NCBI GenBank assembly: GCA_022795735.1
Contig: JAAWHG010000002.1
Span: 97,685 to 161,684, forward strand
Source of the DNA: Oscillospiraceae bacterium
GTDB lineage: Bacteria > Bacillota > Clostridia > Oscillospirales > Oscillospiraceae
Reading direction: 5' to 3'
DNA length: 64,000 nt
The position numbers and the translations under genes were made by a program. Under the pieces are notes generated by a model, which was not told the DNA's origin, searched no databases, and worked only from the letters and a program-made list of their open reading frames with translations. Shown piece by piece: positions 53,817-62,514 of the stretch; positions within the stretch are counted from its first letter, which is position 1; each line of letters begins with the position of its first letter.

Positions 53817-54641
53817 TTACATGGCGGCCAGTTTTTTCGCCGCTTCCGCCAGGGCGTCGGCGGAGGCCTCCTCCACCTTGCCGGCGTCCATTTTGCCAGA
53901 GACGGTTGGGTTGATGGGCAGACGCGCCAGAATGGGCAGTCCGTGCTGATCTGCCAAGTCGTCCAACTTGCTCTCGCCGAAGATGGACACCCGTTTTCCG
54001 CAGTCGGGGCATTCATAATAGCTGTAGTTCTCTACCAGGCCCAGAACCGGAACGTGCATCATGTTGGCCATATTGACCGCCTTGGCGACGATCATGGACA
54101 CCAGCTCCTGCGGAGTGGCGACGATAATCACGCCGTCGATGGGCAGAGACTGAAACACGGTCAACGGTACGTCGCCCGTTCCGGGAGGCATATCGACGAA
54201 CAGATAGTCCAGATCGCCCCAGACCACGTCGGTCCAGAACTGCTTGACCGCGCCGGCCAGAATGGGGCCGCGCCAGAGCACCGGGGCGCTTTCGTCGTCG
54301 AGCAGCAGATTGATGGACATGATGGAGATACCGCCCTCGCTGACGGCGGGTACGATACCGTCCTCGCTGGCTTCCCGGCACTCGCTCACGCCGAAGGCGC
54401 GGGGGATGGAGGGGCCGGTGATGTCGGCGTCCAGAATGCCGACCTTTTTGCCCATCTTGGCCATGGAGGAGGCCAGAAGGGAGGTCACGGTGGACTTGCC
54501 GACGCCGCCCTTGCCGGAGACGACGGCGATGACCTTTTTGATATTGGAATCGGAATTTGCGGGTATGGCCAGACTCTCCTGGGTGCGGTCTTCGCAGTCG
54601 CTGTTGCAGGACGAGCAGTTGCCGCTGCAGGAATCACTCAT
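53817..54641 (-). CDS. mrp: Mrp/NBP35-type iron-sulfur carrier P-loop ATPase
   Basis: 274 residues. A Cys-rich N-terminus ([20 protein letters not shown]) precedes the deviant Walker [19 protein letters not shown] near residue 40, the Walker [15 protein letters not shown] near 150, and the CPDCGKR pair near 214 that binds a bridging cluster in the dimer. It is thought to carry 4Fe-4S clusters to apoproteins. It has a good promoter of its own. Confidence 0.93.
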   Translation of the reverse strand: MSDSCSGNCSSCNSDCEDRTQESLAIPANSDSNIKKVIAVVSGKGGVGKSTVTSLLASSMAKMGKKVGILDADITGPSIPRAFGVSECREASEDGIVPAVSEGGISIMSINLLLDDESAPVLWRGPILAGAVKQFWTDVVWGDLDYLFVDMPPGTGDVPLTVFQSLPIDGVIIVATPQELVSMIVAKAVNMANMMHVPVLGLVENYSYYECPDCGKRVSIFGESKLDDLADQHGLPILARLPINPTVSGKMDAGKVEEASADALAEAAKKLAAM

Positions 54642-54684
54642 GTTACCTTACTCCTTTACCATATTTTTTCTATTCACTAATTCT

Positions 54685-54713
54685 ATTGTAGTATGCCACG
54701 AACAAAAAGTCAA
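54685..54713 (-). promoter_or_regulatory. sigma-A promoter of mrp
   Basis: Minus strand TTGACT (54708-54713), 17-base spacer, TACAAT (54685-54690), 44 bases before the mrp ATG. AAAGGAG lies upstream of the ATG. Confidence 0.8.
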
Positions 54714-54751
54714 GATGCAGGGACAATACAATTCCCGGTTTACATGTGGGG

Positions 54752-54778
54752 TTGATCTGTGTTACAATAAAGAAAAAA
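54752..54778 (+). promoter_or_regulatory. weak promoter candidate for the XpaC-like gene
   Basis: TTGATC (54752-54757), 15-base spacer, TACAAT (54773-54778), 21 bases before the ATG. The spacer is short, so confidence is limited. Confidence 0.4.
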
Positions 54779-54798
54779 ACAGGGGGCGGCTTGACGCG

Positions 54799-55971
54799 AT
54801 GGAATGGAAAGATAAAGATTGGAATAAGTTGGTGTCCTGGGGCGTGACCATCCTGGGGTTCATGGTATTCTGGCCGCTCGGCCTGGTCGCTCTGCTCCGC
54901 ACGCTGTCCAACGGCTCTCTGTTCCATAAGCATCAACGGACGGTTGGGATCGAGCGGGGGCAGGTGATGGACGTGCCCTATGTGGAGGTGGAGGACGAGC
55001 CCACGGCCAACCGGGCGGCGGAGCCGGTCCGCAGCCCGCAGCGGGAGCGAAAGCGCGCGCCGTCGGCGAGCCGGGCCGCCGGCGAAAAAAAGCCGAACGC
55101 GGGAAACAAGGGACTGGTCCCGGTCAAGAAGAATTGGGGACGCGGCCTGCGCGTCTGGGGGACCATCCTGGCTGTGTTTGGCGGCTTGGTCCTGTTGACC
55201 AGTTTGGATACATGGCCGGATAATCCGTTCACAGACATGGCGATGGAGAACGGTTTGTTGGCGGCGGGTCTGGCCATGCTCGGTGTAGGCATCAGCCGAA
55301 AAAAGCGGGCGTCCCGCTACCGCCGCTATCTGTCGCTGATTGGCGGCAGGGACAATCTGTCCATTGACGCCCTGGCCGAAGCGATGCCGGTGTCCTACAA
55401 AAAGGCGTGCGCCGATTTGCAGGACATGATAGAGGCGGGCCATCTTCCGGCCGCGGGACGGCTGGATCAAAAAAACCGCCGGCTGCTGCTCTCTTCCGTG
55501 CTGGAGGAAGCGCCGGTTCCGCCCGCCGGCAGAGCGGAGCCCGCTGTTCGAACCGAGGATACCGAGGACGCGGTGCTCCGGGAGATCAAAGAGCTCAACG
55601 ACCGCATTGACGACGAGGCTATGAGCCGGAAGATTGACCGTATCGGGGAGATTACGGCCAGAATCCTGGACTATCAGCGAAACACCCCTGATTCGGCGGG
55701 GGAGCTGCGGAGCTTTCTGGACTACTATCTGCCCACCACCCTCAAGCTGCTTCGCGCCTACGCCCAGATGGAGGAGCAAGGGGTTGAGGGGAAGAACATT
55801 AGCGAGGTCAAAGCCAGCGTCGAATCCACAATGGACAAGGTGGTGGACGGATTCGAGAAGCAGTTGGACAAGCTGTTCCGGGCCGACGCGCTGGACATCA
55901 CGAGCGATATCCAGGTCTTGGAGCAGATGCTGCAAAAAGACGGGTTGGCTTCAGACGAGTTGATTCATTAG
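54799..55971 (+). CDS. XpaC/5-bromo-4-chloroindolyl phosphate hydrolysis family protein
   Basis: 390 residues from ATG at 54799. One N-terminal hydrophobic segment (VTILGFMVFWPLGLVALL, ~14-31), a basic Arg-rich stretch (~75-110), two more helices near 118-160, and a winged-helix-like part (NLSIDALAEAMPVSYKKACA). The C-terminal half is a long helical domain with LRSFLDYYLPTTLKLLRAYA, the XpaC signature. The family is often found with TelA; no telA is present here. Function is not established despite the family name. It is divergent from mrp. Confidence 0.75.
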   Translation: MEWKDKDWNKLVSWGVTILGFMVFWPLGLVALLRTLSNGSLFHKHQRTVGIERGQVMDVPYVEVEDEPTANRAAEPVRSPQRERKRAPSASRAAGEKKPNAGNKGLVPVKKNWGRGLRVWGTILAVFGGLVLLTSLDTWPDNPFTDMAMENGLLAAGLAMLGVGISRKKRASRYRRYLSLIGGRDNLSIDALAEAMPVSYKKACADLQDMIEAGHLPAAGRLDQKNRRLLLSSVLEEAPVPPAGRAEPAVRTEDTEDAVLREIKELNDRIDDEAMSRKIDRIGEITARILDYQRNTPDSAGELRSFLDYYLPTTLKLLRAYAQMEEQGVEGKNISEVKASVESTMDKVVDGFEKQLDKLFRADALDITSDIQVLEQMLQKDGLASDELIH

Positions 55972-56001
55972 CTTGTCCGGTGCGGGAAAAGTGCCATAAA
56001 G

Positions 56002-56047
56002 AAAAAGGAGGCAGACGGTAAAAAAGCCGTCCGTCTCCTTTTTTTGT
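56002..56047. terminator. bidirectional terminator between XpaC-like and PilZ-like genes
   Basis: AAAAAGGAGGCAGACGG (56002-56018) pairs with CCGTCCGTCTCCTTTTT (56028-56044) with small mismatches. Runs of Ts follow on both strands, serving both convergent genes. Confidence 0.85.
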
Positions 56048-56072
56048 TAAAATGCTTCCTATGCGCCAAAGG

Positions 56073-56702
56073 CTACCCCTGTATCTGGCCGGGGTACAGC
56101 ACAAAGCGGAAAACTCCCGTGGTAGACATCTCCATGCGGACAATTTGTCCGCGCATTGTCAGTGGAAAGAAGCCCTCAATGGACAGTGTGACTTGGATTC
56201 GCTCCTCAACGCAGTGGGGGAACTCTGATTGGAAGGTAAAACCGTTGTTGTCGGCGTGTACCAGCTTGCAGTATTCGGGGCGCGAGAAATCTTTGTCATC
56301 CTCGTCATACAGGATGACCGGAAGGTCGATAAAGAGAGGACGGTTGGAAGCCAGACCAGCGCGGGGCAGCAGCTCAACCGCTGTAAGGCGACAGACCTTC
56401 CCATTGGCCAACTCCACCGTCCCACGCAGCAGGAACAGGGAACTGCTGCCGCCCTCTGGCGACAGGTCCAAGGCGGTTCCCACGGCACAGGGCGGAAAGG
56501 GAGGGCGGCCCGAAGAATTGGAGATGGTCAGGCCGGTTCGGGTGAAATGGGCGACGGGGCCGGAAAGAAGGGGACCGTCCGCTGTTGAGGCGTGAAGGAT
56601 TGTGCCTGCCTTCAGCCGTGGGAAGTCGGGCGGGACAATCTCATTTTTTGCCTCCAGGGTGTTCTTAAACATCCCTGTGAAAAAAAACGACAGGATTGAC
56701 AT
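56073..56702 (-). CDS. PilZ-domain-like protein
   Basis: 209 residues from ATG at 56702, with AAGGGAG six bases upstream. Two beta-rich halves: residues ~30-105 (LKAGTILHASTADGPLLSGP, a YcgR-N-like fold) and ~120-205 (RPLFIDLPVILYDE, FTFQSEFPHCVEERIQVTL, MRGQIVRMEMSTTGVFRFVL), the arrangement of YcgR-type PilZ proteins. The c-di-GMP-binding RxxxR and DxSxxG motifs are weak or missing, so ligand binding is uncertain. No flagellar genes are nearby. Confidence 0.5.
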   Translation of the reverse strand: MSILSFFFTGMFKNTLEAKNEIVPPDFPRLKAGTILHASTADGPLLSGPVAHFTRTGLTISNSSGRPPFPPCAVGTALDLSPEGGSSSLFLLRGTVELANGKVCRLTAVELLPRAGLASNRPLFIDLPVILYDEDDKDFSRPEYCKLVHADNNGFTFQSEFPHCVEERIQVTLSIEGFFPLTMRGQIVRMEMSTTGVFRFVLYPGQIQG

Positions 56703-56742
56703 GGTCTGCTCCCTTCTCGCCGAGTCTTGTATCATAATTTTA

Positions 56743-56748
56743 ATTATA
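56743..56748 (-). promoter_or_regulatory. -10 box of the PilZ-like gene
   Basis: TGCTATAAT on the minus strand (-10 at 56743-56748 with an extended TG). The -35 region is AT-rich without a clear box. It is about 40 bases before the ATG. Confidence 0.5.
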
Positions 56749-56797
56749 GCATACTTTCCGAAAATAAAAAAGAAATAATTTCGCTCTATAACTTGAT

Positions 56798-56839
56798 TTT
56801 CCTGTCCGCAGGGGCGGTATATCCCCTGCGGACAGGAAA
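56798..56839. terminator. perfect 17-bp hairpin after gdhA
   Basis: Arms 56798-56814 and 56823-56839 are exact inverted copies (CCTGTCCGCAGGGG core) with an 8-base loop. It starts 15 bases after the gdhA stop on the minus strand. The T tract is absent, so it may be a partial terminator or a 3' protecting structure. Confidence 0.6.
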
Positions 56840-56854
56840 GTGCTTTGCGTATTT

Positions 56855-58204
56855 TTAGAAGACGCCTTGCTCCATCATGGCCTCGGCGACCTTTTTGAAA
56901 CCGGCGATGTTGGCGCCGGCAACCAGATTGTAGCCCAGCCCGTACTCGGCCGCCGCCTCGGCGGACATGTCGTGAATGGTCTTCATCATCCGGTGCAGTT
57001 GCTCGTCCACCTCTTCGGAGGTCCAGCGCAGACGTTCGCTGTTCTGGCTCATTTCCAGACCGGACACGCCCACGCCGCCGGCGTTAACCGCCTTGGACGG
57101 AGCCACGATCATACCGGGCTGTTTCATCAAGAAGGCCAGGGCGTCATTGGTGGTGGGCATGTTGGCCACCTCAATATAATACTTGACGCCGTTGGCGGCA
57201 ATCTTCTCGGCGCTTTCCATCTTCACGTCGTTCTGCATGGCGGACGGCATGATGATATCCGCCTTGACGCCCCAGGGCTTTTCCCCGGCGTGGAACTCGA
57301 CGCCGAACTTGTCCGCGTAGTCCTGAACCCGGTTGCGTCCCGAGGCGCGCATCTCCACCAGGTAATCAATCTTCTCCGGGGTGACCACGCCGTCCGGGTC
57401 GTAAATATAGCCGTCGGGGCCGGAGAGGGTCACGACCTTCGCGCCCAACTGAGCGGCCTTTTTGGCGATGCCCCAGGTGACATTGCCAAAACCGGCGCAG
57501 GCGATGGTCTTGCCCGAGATGGTTTCCTTCTCATGGGCGAGGACTTCGTTGAGATAGTACACCGCGCCGAAGCCGGTGGCCTCCGGACGGATGAGGGAGC
57601 CGCCGTAGGTCTGCCCCTTGCCGGTGAGGACGCCGGGTTCATAGGTGCCCTTGAGACGGCGGTACTGGCCGAAGAGGTAGCCGATTTCGCGGCCGCCGAC
57701 GCCCATGTCGCCAGCCGGGACGTCGATATCGGGCCCGATATAGCGGTAAAGGGCGGTCATGTAGCTCTGGCAGAAGCGCAGAATCTCGGCGTCTGACTTA
57801 CCGGCGGGATCGAAATCGGAGCCACCCTTGCCGCCGCCCATGGGCAGACCGGTGAGGGCGTTCTTGAAGGTCTGCTCAAAGCCGAGGAACTTGATGATGC
57901 TGGGGCAGACGTTGGCCTGGAAGCGGAGACCGCCCTTGTAGGGGCCGATGGCGCCGTTGAACTGGCAGCGGTAGCCGATATTGGTGTGCCAGCCGCCGTT
58001 GTCGTCCTGCCAGCAGACGCGGAAGGTGAACATCCGCTCCGGCTCAACCATGCGGTTTAAAAGGTCGGCCTTCTCATACTCGGGATGGGCGTCGATGACC
58101 GGCTCGATGGAGGAAAAGACCTCTTCGACGGTCTGGACGAACTCCGGTTCGTCGCTGTGTTTCTTTTTTACATTTTCGAGTACGCTGTTGATATAGGCGT
58201 TCAT
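56855..58204 (-). CDS. gdhA: glutamate dehydrogenase (hexameric, small-subunit type)
   Basis: 449 residues, typical of the 450-residue bacterial enzyme. Motifs: GPYKGGLRFQANVCPSIIK near residue 89, the catalytic Lys loop LPMGGGKGGSDFDPAGKSD near 120, DIDVPAGDMGVGGREIGYL and a Rossmann site AGFGNVTWGIAKKAAQLGA. It links 2-oxoglutarate and glutamate; cofactor preference cannot be fixed by eye. It follows serA by 32 bases and probably shares its transcript, which fits SerC using glutamate as amino donor. Confidence 0.96.
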   Translation of the reverse strand: MNAYINSVLENVKKKHSDEPEFVQTVEEVFSSIEPVIDAHPEYEKADLLNRMVEPERMFTFRVCWQDDNGGWHTNIGYRCQFNGAIGPYKGGLRFQANVCPSIIKFLGFEQTFKNALTGLPMGGGKGGSDFDPAGKSDAEILRFCQSYMTALYRYIGPDIDVPAGDMGVGGREIGYLFGQYRRLKGTYEPGVLTGKGQTYGGSLIRPEATGFGAVYYLNEVLAHEKETISGKTIACAGFGNVTWGIAKKAAQLGAKVVTLSGPDGYIYDPDGVVTPEKIDYLVEMRASGRNRVQDYADKFGVEFHAGEKPWGVKADIIMPSAMQNDVKMESAEKIAANGVKYYIEVANMPTTNDALAFLMKQPGMIVAPSKAVNAGGVGVSGLEMSQNSERLRWTSEEVDEQLHRMMKTIHDMSAEAAAEYGLGYNLVAGANIAGFKKVAEAMMEQGVF

Positions 58205-58236
58205 AGGGAATCTCCTCCTAAAAAATAATGTTTATT

Positions 58237-59151
58237 TTATGATGCGGCGAACTGCTGGATAATTTCCACAATTTCCTGTCCAATCCGCTGCTGGGCTTCC
58301 ACCGTGGCTGCGCCGATGTGGGGGGTGCAGGAGACGCGGGGATGGGTGTAGAGGGCGTCGTTCTTCGGGGGCTCCTCGGCGTAGACGTCCAGTCCGGCGG
58401 CACGGATTTTGCCGGACGCAAGCCCGGCCAGCAGAGCGGCTTCGTCCACGTTGGCGCCGCGCGAGGTGTTGATGATAATGACGCCGTCCTTCATTTTGGC
58501 GATGGTATCTGGGTTAATCAGCGCGCCGCCGTCTACCGCCGGGGCGTGGACCGAAATTACATCGGAACGGGCCAGCAAATCGTCCAGCTCCATATAGGGG
58601 ATGCCCAACTGGTCCTCAATCCCGGGGATGTGGAAGATGTCGTAGGCCGCCACGTCCATGCCTATGGCGCGGGCGAGGGCGCCGACCCGCTGGCCAATCC
58701 GGCCGAAGCCGACGACGCCCAGCTTTTTGCCCCCCAGCTCGGTGCCCTTGCCGTAGGCCTTCTTTTCCCACTTGCCCTCGCGCATGGTGAAACCGGAGGC
58801 GGAGATATAGCGGGCGCAGGAGAACATATGGGCCAAGGCCAGTTCGGCCACCGAGTTTGAGGAGGCGCGCGGGGTATTTTTTACCGTCAGACCGCATTGC
58901 TCGGCGTAGGCTACGTCGATGTTGTCCACGCCCACACCGCCGCGGATGATGAGCCTCAGTTTGCTGCCCTTGGCGGCGTCGATTTGCTCTTTGCGGATTT
59001 TGGTGGCGCTGCGGACCACCACGGCATCGAAATCCCGGAGGGCTCCGCCCAGCTTGTCCGGCTCGTAGAACTGCTCGACCACCTCATGGCCGCCTTCCCG
59101 AAGCTGGGCCAGGGCGGCTGTGTCCATGCCATCGGTCACTAGTATTCTCAT
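58237..59151 (-). CDS. serA: D-3-phosphoglycerate dehydrogenase (short type)
   Basis: 304 residues, the short form without the C-terminal ACT domain, so serine feedback through ACT is not expected. NAD-site LGVVGFGRIGQRVGALARAIG near residue 147, the catalytic Arg in NTSRGANVDEAAL and the catalytic His in CTPHIGAATVEAQ. It oxidises 3-phosphoglycerate to 3-phosphohydroxypyruvate. It starts 14 bases after serC. A general 2-hydroxyacid dehydrogenase is the alternative, but the serC neighbour supports serA. Confidence 0.92.
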   Translation of the reverse strand: MRILVTDGMDTAALAQLREGGHEVVEQFYEPDKLGGALRDFDAVVVRSATKIRKEQIDAAKGSKLRLIIRGGVGVDNIDVAYAEQCGLTVKNTPRASSNSVAELALAHMFSCARYISASGFTMREGKWEKKAYGKGTELGGKKLGVVGFGRIGQRVGALARAIGMDVAAYDIFHIPGIEDQLGIPYMELDDLLARSDVISVHAPAVDGGALINPDTIAKMKDGVIIINTSRGANVDEAALLAGLASGKIRAAGLDVYAEEPPKNDALYTHPRVSCTPHIGAATVEAQQRIGQEIVEIIQQFAAS

Positions 59152-59165
59152 TTACGGATACCTCC

Positions 59166-60248
59166 TCACTTGTGCTCCGTTTCAAATTTTTCCAGGAACT
59201 TCACCAGCGACGCAACGCCCGTCTTGGGCATGGCGTTGTAGATGGAGGCCCGCAGGCCGCCGACGCTCTTATGGCCCTTGAGGTTGTCGAATCCGGCGGC
59301 CTTGGCGGCGGCCACAACCTCGGCGTCGAGTTCCTTGCTGCCGGTGACGAAGGGGACGTTCATCAGGCTGCGGTATTCCTTTTCAACGGTGCCGTGGAAG
59401 AGGGTGGAACGGTCTAGGAAGTCATAAAGAACTTGGGCTTTGTCCTGGTTGCGCCTGTGCATCTCATCCAGGCCACCGGTGGACTTCAGGTATTGAAAAA
59501 CTTTGCCGCAGACGTAGATGGCCCAGCAGTTGGGGGTGTTGTACATGGAACCGGCGTCGGCGTGGGCCTTATATTGGAGGTAAATGGGGAGAGAACCCAA
59601 ATCGTCCCGAATGAGGTCCTCCCGAATGATGGCGACCACCATACCGGCGGGGCCGACGTTCTTTTGCACGCCCGCGTAGATCAGGCCGTAGTCGGACACG
59701 TTGCAGGGCTTGGAGAGGAACATAGAGGATTGGTCTGACACCAGGGGACAGCCCTTGGTATTGGGCAGCTTCGGCCAGGTGACGCCGTGAATGGTCTCGT
59801 TTTCGCAAATATAGAGATAGTCGGCGCCGTCTGGTATGTCCAGGTCGGCGCAATCGGGGATATAGGTATAGTTTTTATCCTGAGAGGAGGCGGCGACGAC
59901 GACCTCGCCCACCTTCTTAGCCTCGGCGATGGCCTTTTTGGACCAGCCGCCCGTTTCAATATAGACGGCCTTGCCGTTTTTCATCAGGTTCAGCGGAATC
60001 ATGGAAAACTGTAAGGTCGCGCCGCCCTGGATGAACAGGACCTTGTAATTGCTGGGAATGCCCATCAGGTCGCGCAGGTCCTGTTCGGCCTGGTCCACGA
60101 TGGACTGGAAGACGGCGCTGCGGTGGCTCATTTCCATGACGCACATGCCGGAACCGCGATAGTTCAGCAGCTCGTCGCGAATCTCCTCCAAAACGGGCTC
60201 GGGCATCATGGCCGGGCCGGCTGAGAAGTTAAAAATACGGTCGTACAT
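59166..60248 (-). CDS. serC: phosphoserine aminotransferase
   Basis: 360 residues from ATG at 60248 with AAGGAGG 8 bases upstream. FNFSAGPAMMPEPVLEEIRD at the start, SHRSAVFQSIVDQAEQDLR, and the PLP-binding Lys in YAGVQKNVGPAGM near residue 195. It converts 3-phosphohydroxypyruvate to phosphoserine with glutamate. The in-frame extension to 60335 has no family similarity and would cross the promoter. Heads a serC-serA(-gdhA) unit. Confidence 0.96.
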   Translation of the reverse strand: MYDRIFNFSAGPAMMPEPVLEEIRDELLNYRGSGMCVMEMSHRSAVFQSIVDQAEQDLRDLMGIPSNYKVLFIQGGATLQFSMIPLNLMKNGKAVYIETGGWSKKAIAEAKKVGEVVVAASSQDKNYTYIPDCADLDIPDGADYLYICENETIHGVTWPKLPNTKGCPLVSDQSSMFLSKPCNVSDYGLIYAGVQKNVGPAGMVVAIIREDLIRDDLGSLPIYLQYKAHADAGSMYNTPNCWAIYVCGKVFQYLKSTGGLDEMHRRNQDKAQVLYDFLDRSTLFHGTVEKEYRSLMNVPFVTGSKELDAEVVAAAKAAGFDNLKGHKSVGGLRASIYNAMPKTGVASLVKFLEKFETEHK

Positions 60249-60294
60249 TGGGAAGCCTCCTTTGCGAATGGGCAGGGGTTTCTGCCTCGTGCTT

Positions 60295-60323
60295 AGTATA
60301 CGGCATATGATGGAAAGTTGCAA
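60295..60323 (-). promoter_or_regulatory. sigma-A promoter of serC-serA
   Basis: Minus strand TTGCAA (60318-60323), 17-base spacer, TATACT (60295-60300), 46 bases before the serC ATG. Confidence 0.8.
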
Positions 60324-60369
60324 GGGATTTTCCAAAAAGAGAGGAAAATATTTTCGGGATTTTGTGCAA

Positions 60370-60410
60370 ATAAAACATACGGGGCAGGGCTGTCAATCAC
60401 AGCCCTGCCC
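60370..60410 (-). terminator. spoIIID terminator
   Basis: GGGCAGGGCTGT (60382-60393) and ACAGCCCTGCCC (60399-60410) are exact inverted copies with a 5-base loop; on the minus strand CGTATGTTTTATTT follows. The upstream arm includes the last codons of spoIIID. Confidence 0.8.
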
Positions 60411-60650
60411 GCGGTATTTCTTTTGGGTTGCCAGTCCGCCCCGGAGATGGCGTTCCGCCTTGTTGCGGTCCAGGAGGGCCTTGACCTGTAAGTAGAGGGG
60501 ACGGTTGCAGAGGGGCAGACGCTCCGAGAGGTCCTTGTGCACGGTGGACTTTGAAACGCCAAAGGCCGACGCGGTGGCGCGGACGGTGGCGTGGTTTTCG
60601 AGCATGTACACAGCCAGACGGCAGGCCCGTTCCTCGATGTTCTCCTTCAT
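60393..60650 (-). CDS. spoIIID: sporulation transcription factor SpoIIID
   Basis: 85 residues. The helix-turn-helix is ATVRATASAFGVSKSTVHKD near residue 22-41, followed by LYLQVKALLDRNKAERHLRG and a basic tail, all standard for SpoIIID. It controls mother-cell gene expression after sigma-E is active. AGGAGGTG lies 5 bases before the ATG. A sigma-E-like promoter precedes it. Its presence is the clearest proof that the organism belongs to a spore-forming lineage. Confidence 0.97.
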   Translation of the reverse strand: MKENIEERACRLAVYMLENHATVRATASAFGVSKSTVHKDLSERLPLCNRPLYLQVKALLDRNKAERHLRGGLATQKKYRGQGCD

Positions 60651-60684
60651 GTACGCACCTCCTATGCTGTGTGTGGCCGAAACC

Positions 60685-60713
60685 AGTATATGAGGCGCGA
60701 GGGGCGGATATGA
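60685..60713 (-). promoter_or_regulatory. sigma-E-type promoter of spoIIID
   Basis: Minus strand TCATATC (60707-60713), 14-base spacer, CATATACT (60685-60692). This fits the sigma-E pattern (KMATATT, 13-14 bases, CATACAMT) with one mismatch in each box. spoIIID is a sigma-E gene in Bacillus. Confidence 0.65.
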
Positions 60714-60743
60714 AAGGAAGGAGCGCAGTCAGAATCGGAGGCG

Positions 60744-62510
60744 TCACACGAGGGGCAGGCAGGCGTAAAATACCGCGCCTACCGCCTGGGCAAACTGGGC
60801 TACCGTATAGTCCGGATGGCGGGCGAGCTGTTTCATGAGGGTGGTGTTGGCGAGGCTGCCGTCGGCGGTGTACAGCCGGAGGCCGGGAACCATTCGCTGC
60901 GCGCCCTCGCGGATCAGACGGAAGCAGGCGGCGTCTTTGACCAGGCGGCCAAAGAGGGTTCGGTCCTTGGCTTCGGGGGAGAGGATATATTCGGTCTCCG
61001 CCCAACACGCCCCCAGCGCCTCGCCGACCTGGCGGAAAATCCCGGCGCAGGTTTCGTCCTGCGAAGCCTGTTCCATCAAAAATTCCAGACAGGGTTTGCG
61101 CAGGTCGTTTGGCTCTACGGGAACCGACAGCTGGTCCCCCTGCCAGACAAAGAATCCCCGGTCGAGGGCGGCCTGCCAGAGGGCGGGGGACTTGTGCGGC
61201 AATTCCTTGGCGGCCAGACGGAAGACGCCGGATTGGCCGGCATATTTTTGCAGCGTGCCGGGCAGGTGGGTGCCGAAGTTGTTGACGCTCCGGACGTCGC
61301 CGGCCTCGTAGCGGCGCTGGGGGAAGCTTCCGAGGTCTACGATAAAATTATAGACCTCCAGGGGTATTTCCGGGATGGAGCCGTCGGGCAGGACCCAGCC
61401 GGTTCCCAGGTCGGTGCCCAGGGTGTGGGCGAAGAAGCCGGCGGTCATGGATCGTCCAATGGCCGCCTGTTCGACCGCCGTGGTAAAGGCTGCCATTGGA
61501 CCGTCGTTGACGATGAGCACCGGGCCGCCGGGGCGGACATAGGCTTCAAGCCGGCTGGAAAGACCGGTGAGCTTGGACAACTGCACTTCATAGTCGATGG
61601 CTTTGTTGTCCCGCATGCCGACGGTTTTAGGGGACTCGCCGCCGACGATTCGGTTGCGGATTACTACGTCGGGGAAGGAGAGGCCGATGGCATCAAAGTT
61701 TCGAAGGGCCGTCCCGGCGGCACGTTCCATGGCTTCGGCTCCGTGGAGCATGTCTTGCAGTGCGGCGTGCCGGTCCAGTGCGGCCCGGTCCATCTGGTCC
61801 TCGCGGCCGGCGGCAGCCAGACTGGCGGCGGCGCGCATGACGCGGGTCAGCAGCAGCAGGGGATCGATCATCTCTTCCGCCGTGGTAAAGGCGGGGGGAA
61901 ACCAGTCGTATTCTTTGAATACCTTCAGTTCCCCGCAGACCGATGCCACCAGCTTGATGTCGGTGCCGCCGACGTCCATGCCCATGACCAGCTTGTCCGC
62001 CGCCGCGGCGGGCAGTTTGGCGAAGACGCCGCCTGCGGTCCGGGCCGGCTGGGGCGGGGGAGAAGCCGGTTCCTCTGACGCGTCGTGGAGGCAGAAGCGG
62101 AAGGGTTCGCCACCGCCGCGCAGGGCGCGGAGAATGCGCTCGTTGACGTTAAGGCATTTGCCGTAGCCGGTGCGTTGGGACTTGGGCAGGGCGGTCTGGA
62201 AGACTTCATTCACGGATTCGGCCAGGCGGCGCAGCGGCGGGTGGGCCATGTCCAGATAGAGGTCGATGCGGACCGCGCCGAGGGCGGAGAGAATGTTGTA
62301 GAGGGAGGCATGGAGATAGGCGGCGACAAAGGCGGATTCTTCCCCCTCCGCAAAGGGAGGCAGGGGGAGGGGAAAATGGCGCGCCGTTCCGTCATAGAGG
62401 GTGACGCGGCAGGTGAAAGGGAGCTGTCCGGCACGGATGAAGGCGTCGCGGACTTGGCAGAGATAGACGGGTTTGTCTTGGTTTGCCCGGTTCAGAAAGC
62501 CTTGCAGCAT
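60744..62510 (-). CDS. ASKHA/ROK-like sugar kinase with extra N-terminal domain
   Basis: 588 residues. The kinase core begins near residue 175: phosphate-1 loop MGMDVGGTDIKLVAS, FDAIGLSFPDVVIRN, catalytic-type NDGPMAAFTTAVEQA near 335, and phosphate-2 loop HTLGTDLGTGWVLPDG near 365. The ~170-residue N-terminal part (AGQLPFTCRVTLYDGTARHF) is not part of a normal ROK kinase. The zinc motif of ROK proteins is not seen. It starts 4 bases after the isomerase gene, so it should phosphorylate the ketose made by it. A related hexokinase-like family is possible. Confidence 0.7.
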   Translation of the reverse strand: MLQGFLNRANQDKPVYLCQVRDAFIRAGQLPFTCRVTLYDGTARHFPLPLPPFAEGEESAFVAAYLHASLYNILSALGAVRIDLYLDMAHPPLRRLAESVNEVFQTALPKSQRTGYGKCLNVNERILRALRGGGEPFRFCLHDASEEPASPPPQPARTAGGVFAKLPAAAADKLVMGMDVGGTDIKLVASVCGELKVFKEYDWFPPAFTTAEEMIDPLLLLTRVMRAAASLAAAGREDQMDRAALDRHAALQDMLHGAEAMERAAGTALRNFDAIGLSFPDVVIRNRIVGGESPKTVGMRDNKAIDYEVQLSKLTGLSSRLEAYVRPGGPVLIVNDGPMAAFTTAVEQAAIGRSMTAGFFAHTLGTDLGTGWVLPDGSIPEIPLEVYNFIVDLGSFPQRRYEAGDVRSVNNFGTHLPGTLQKYAGQSGVFRLAAKELPHKSPALWQAALDRGFFVWQGDQLSVPVEPNDLRKPCLEFLMEQASQDETCAGIFRQVGEALGACWAETEYILSPEAKDRTLFGRLVKDAACFRLIREGAQRMVPGLRLYTADGSLANTTLMKQLARHPDYTVAQFAQAVGAVFYACLPLV

Positions 62511-62514
62511 GAAA

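Noticed and set aside
54670..55935. 421-codon minus-strand frame across the XpaC-like gene
   Set aside because: It would run through the mrp-XpaC divergent promoter region and lacks any motif, while the plus frame has the XpaC signature.
60816..62078. 420-codon plus-strand frame across the sugar kinase gene
   Set aside because: Antisense to the kinase motifs; no ribosome binding site.
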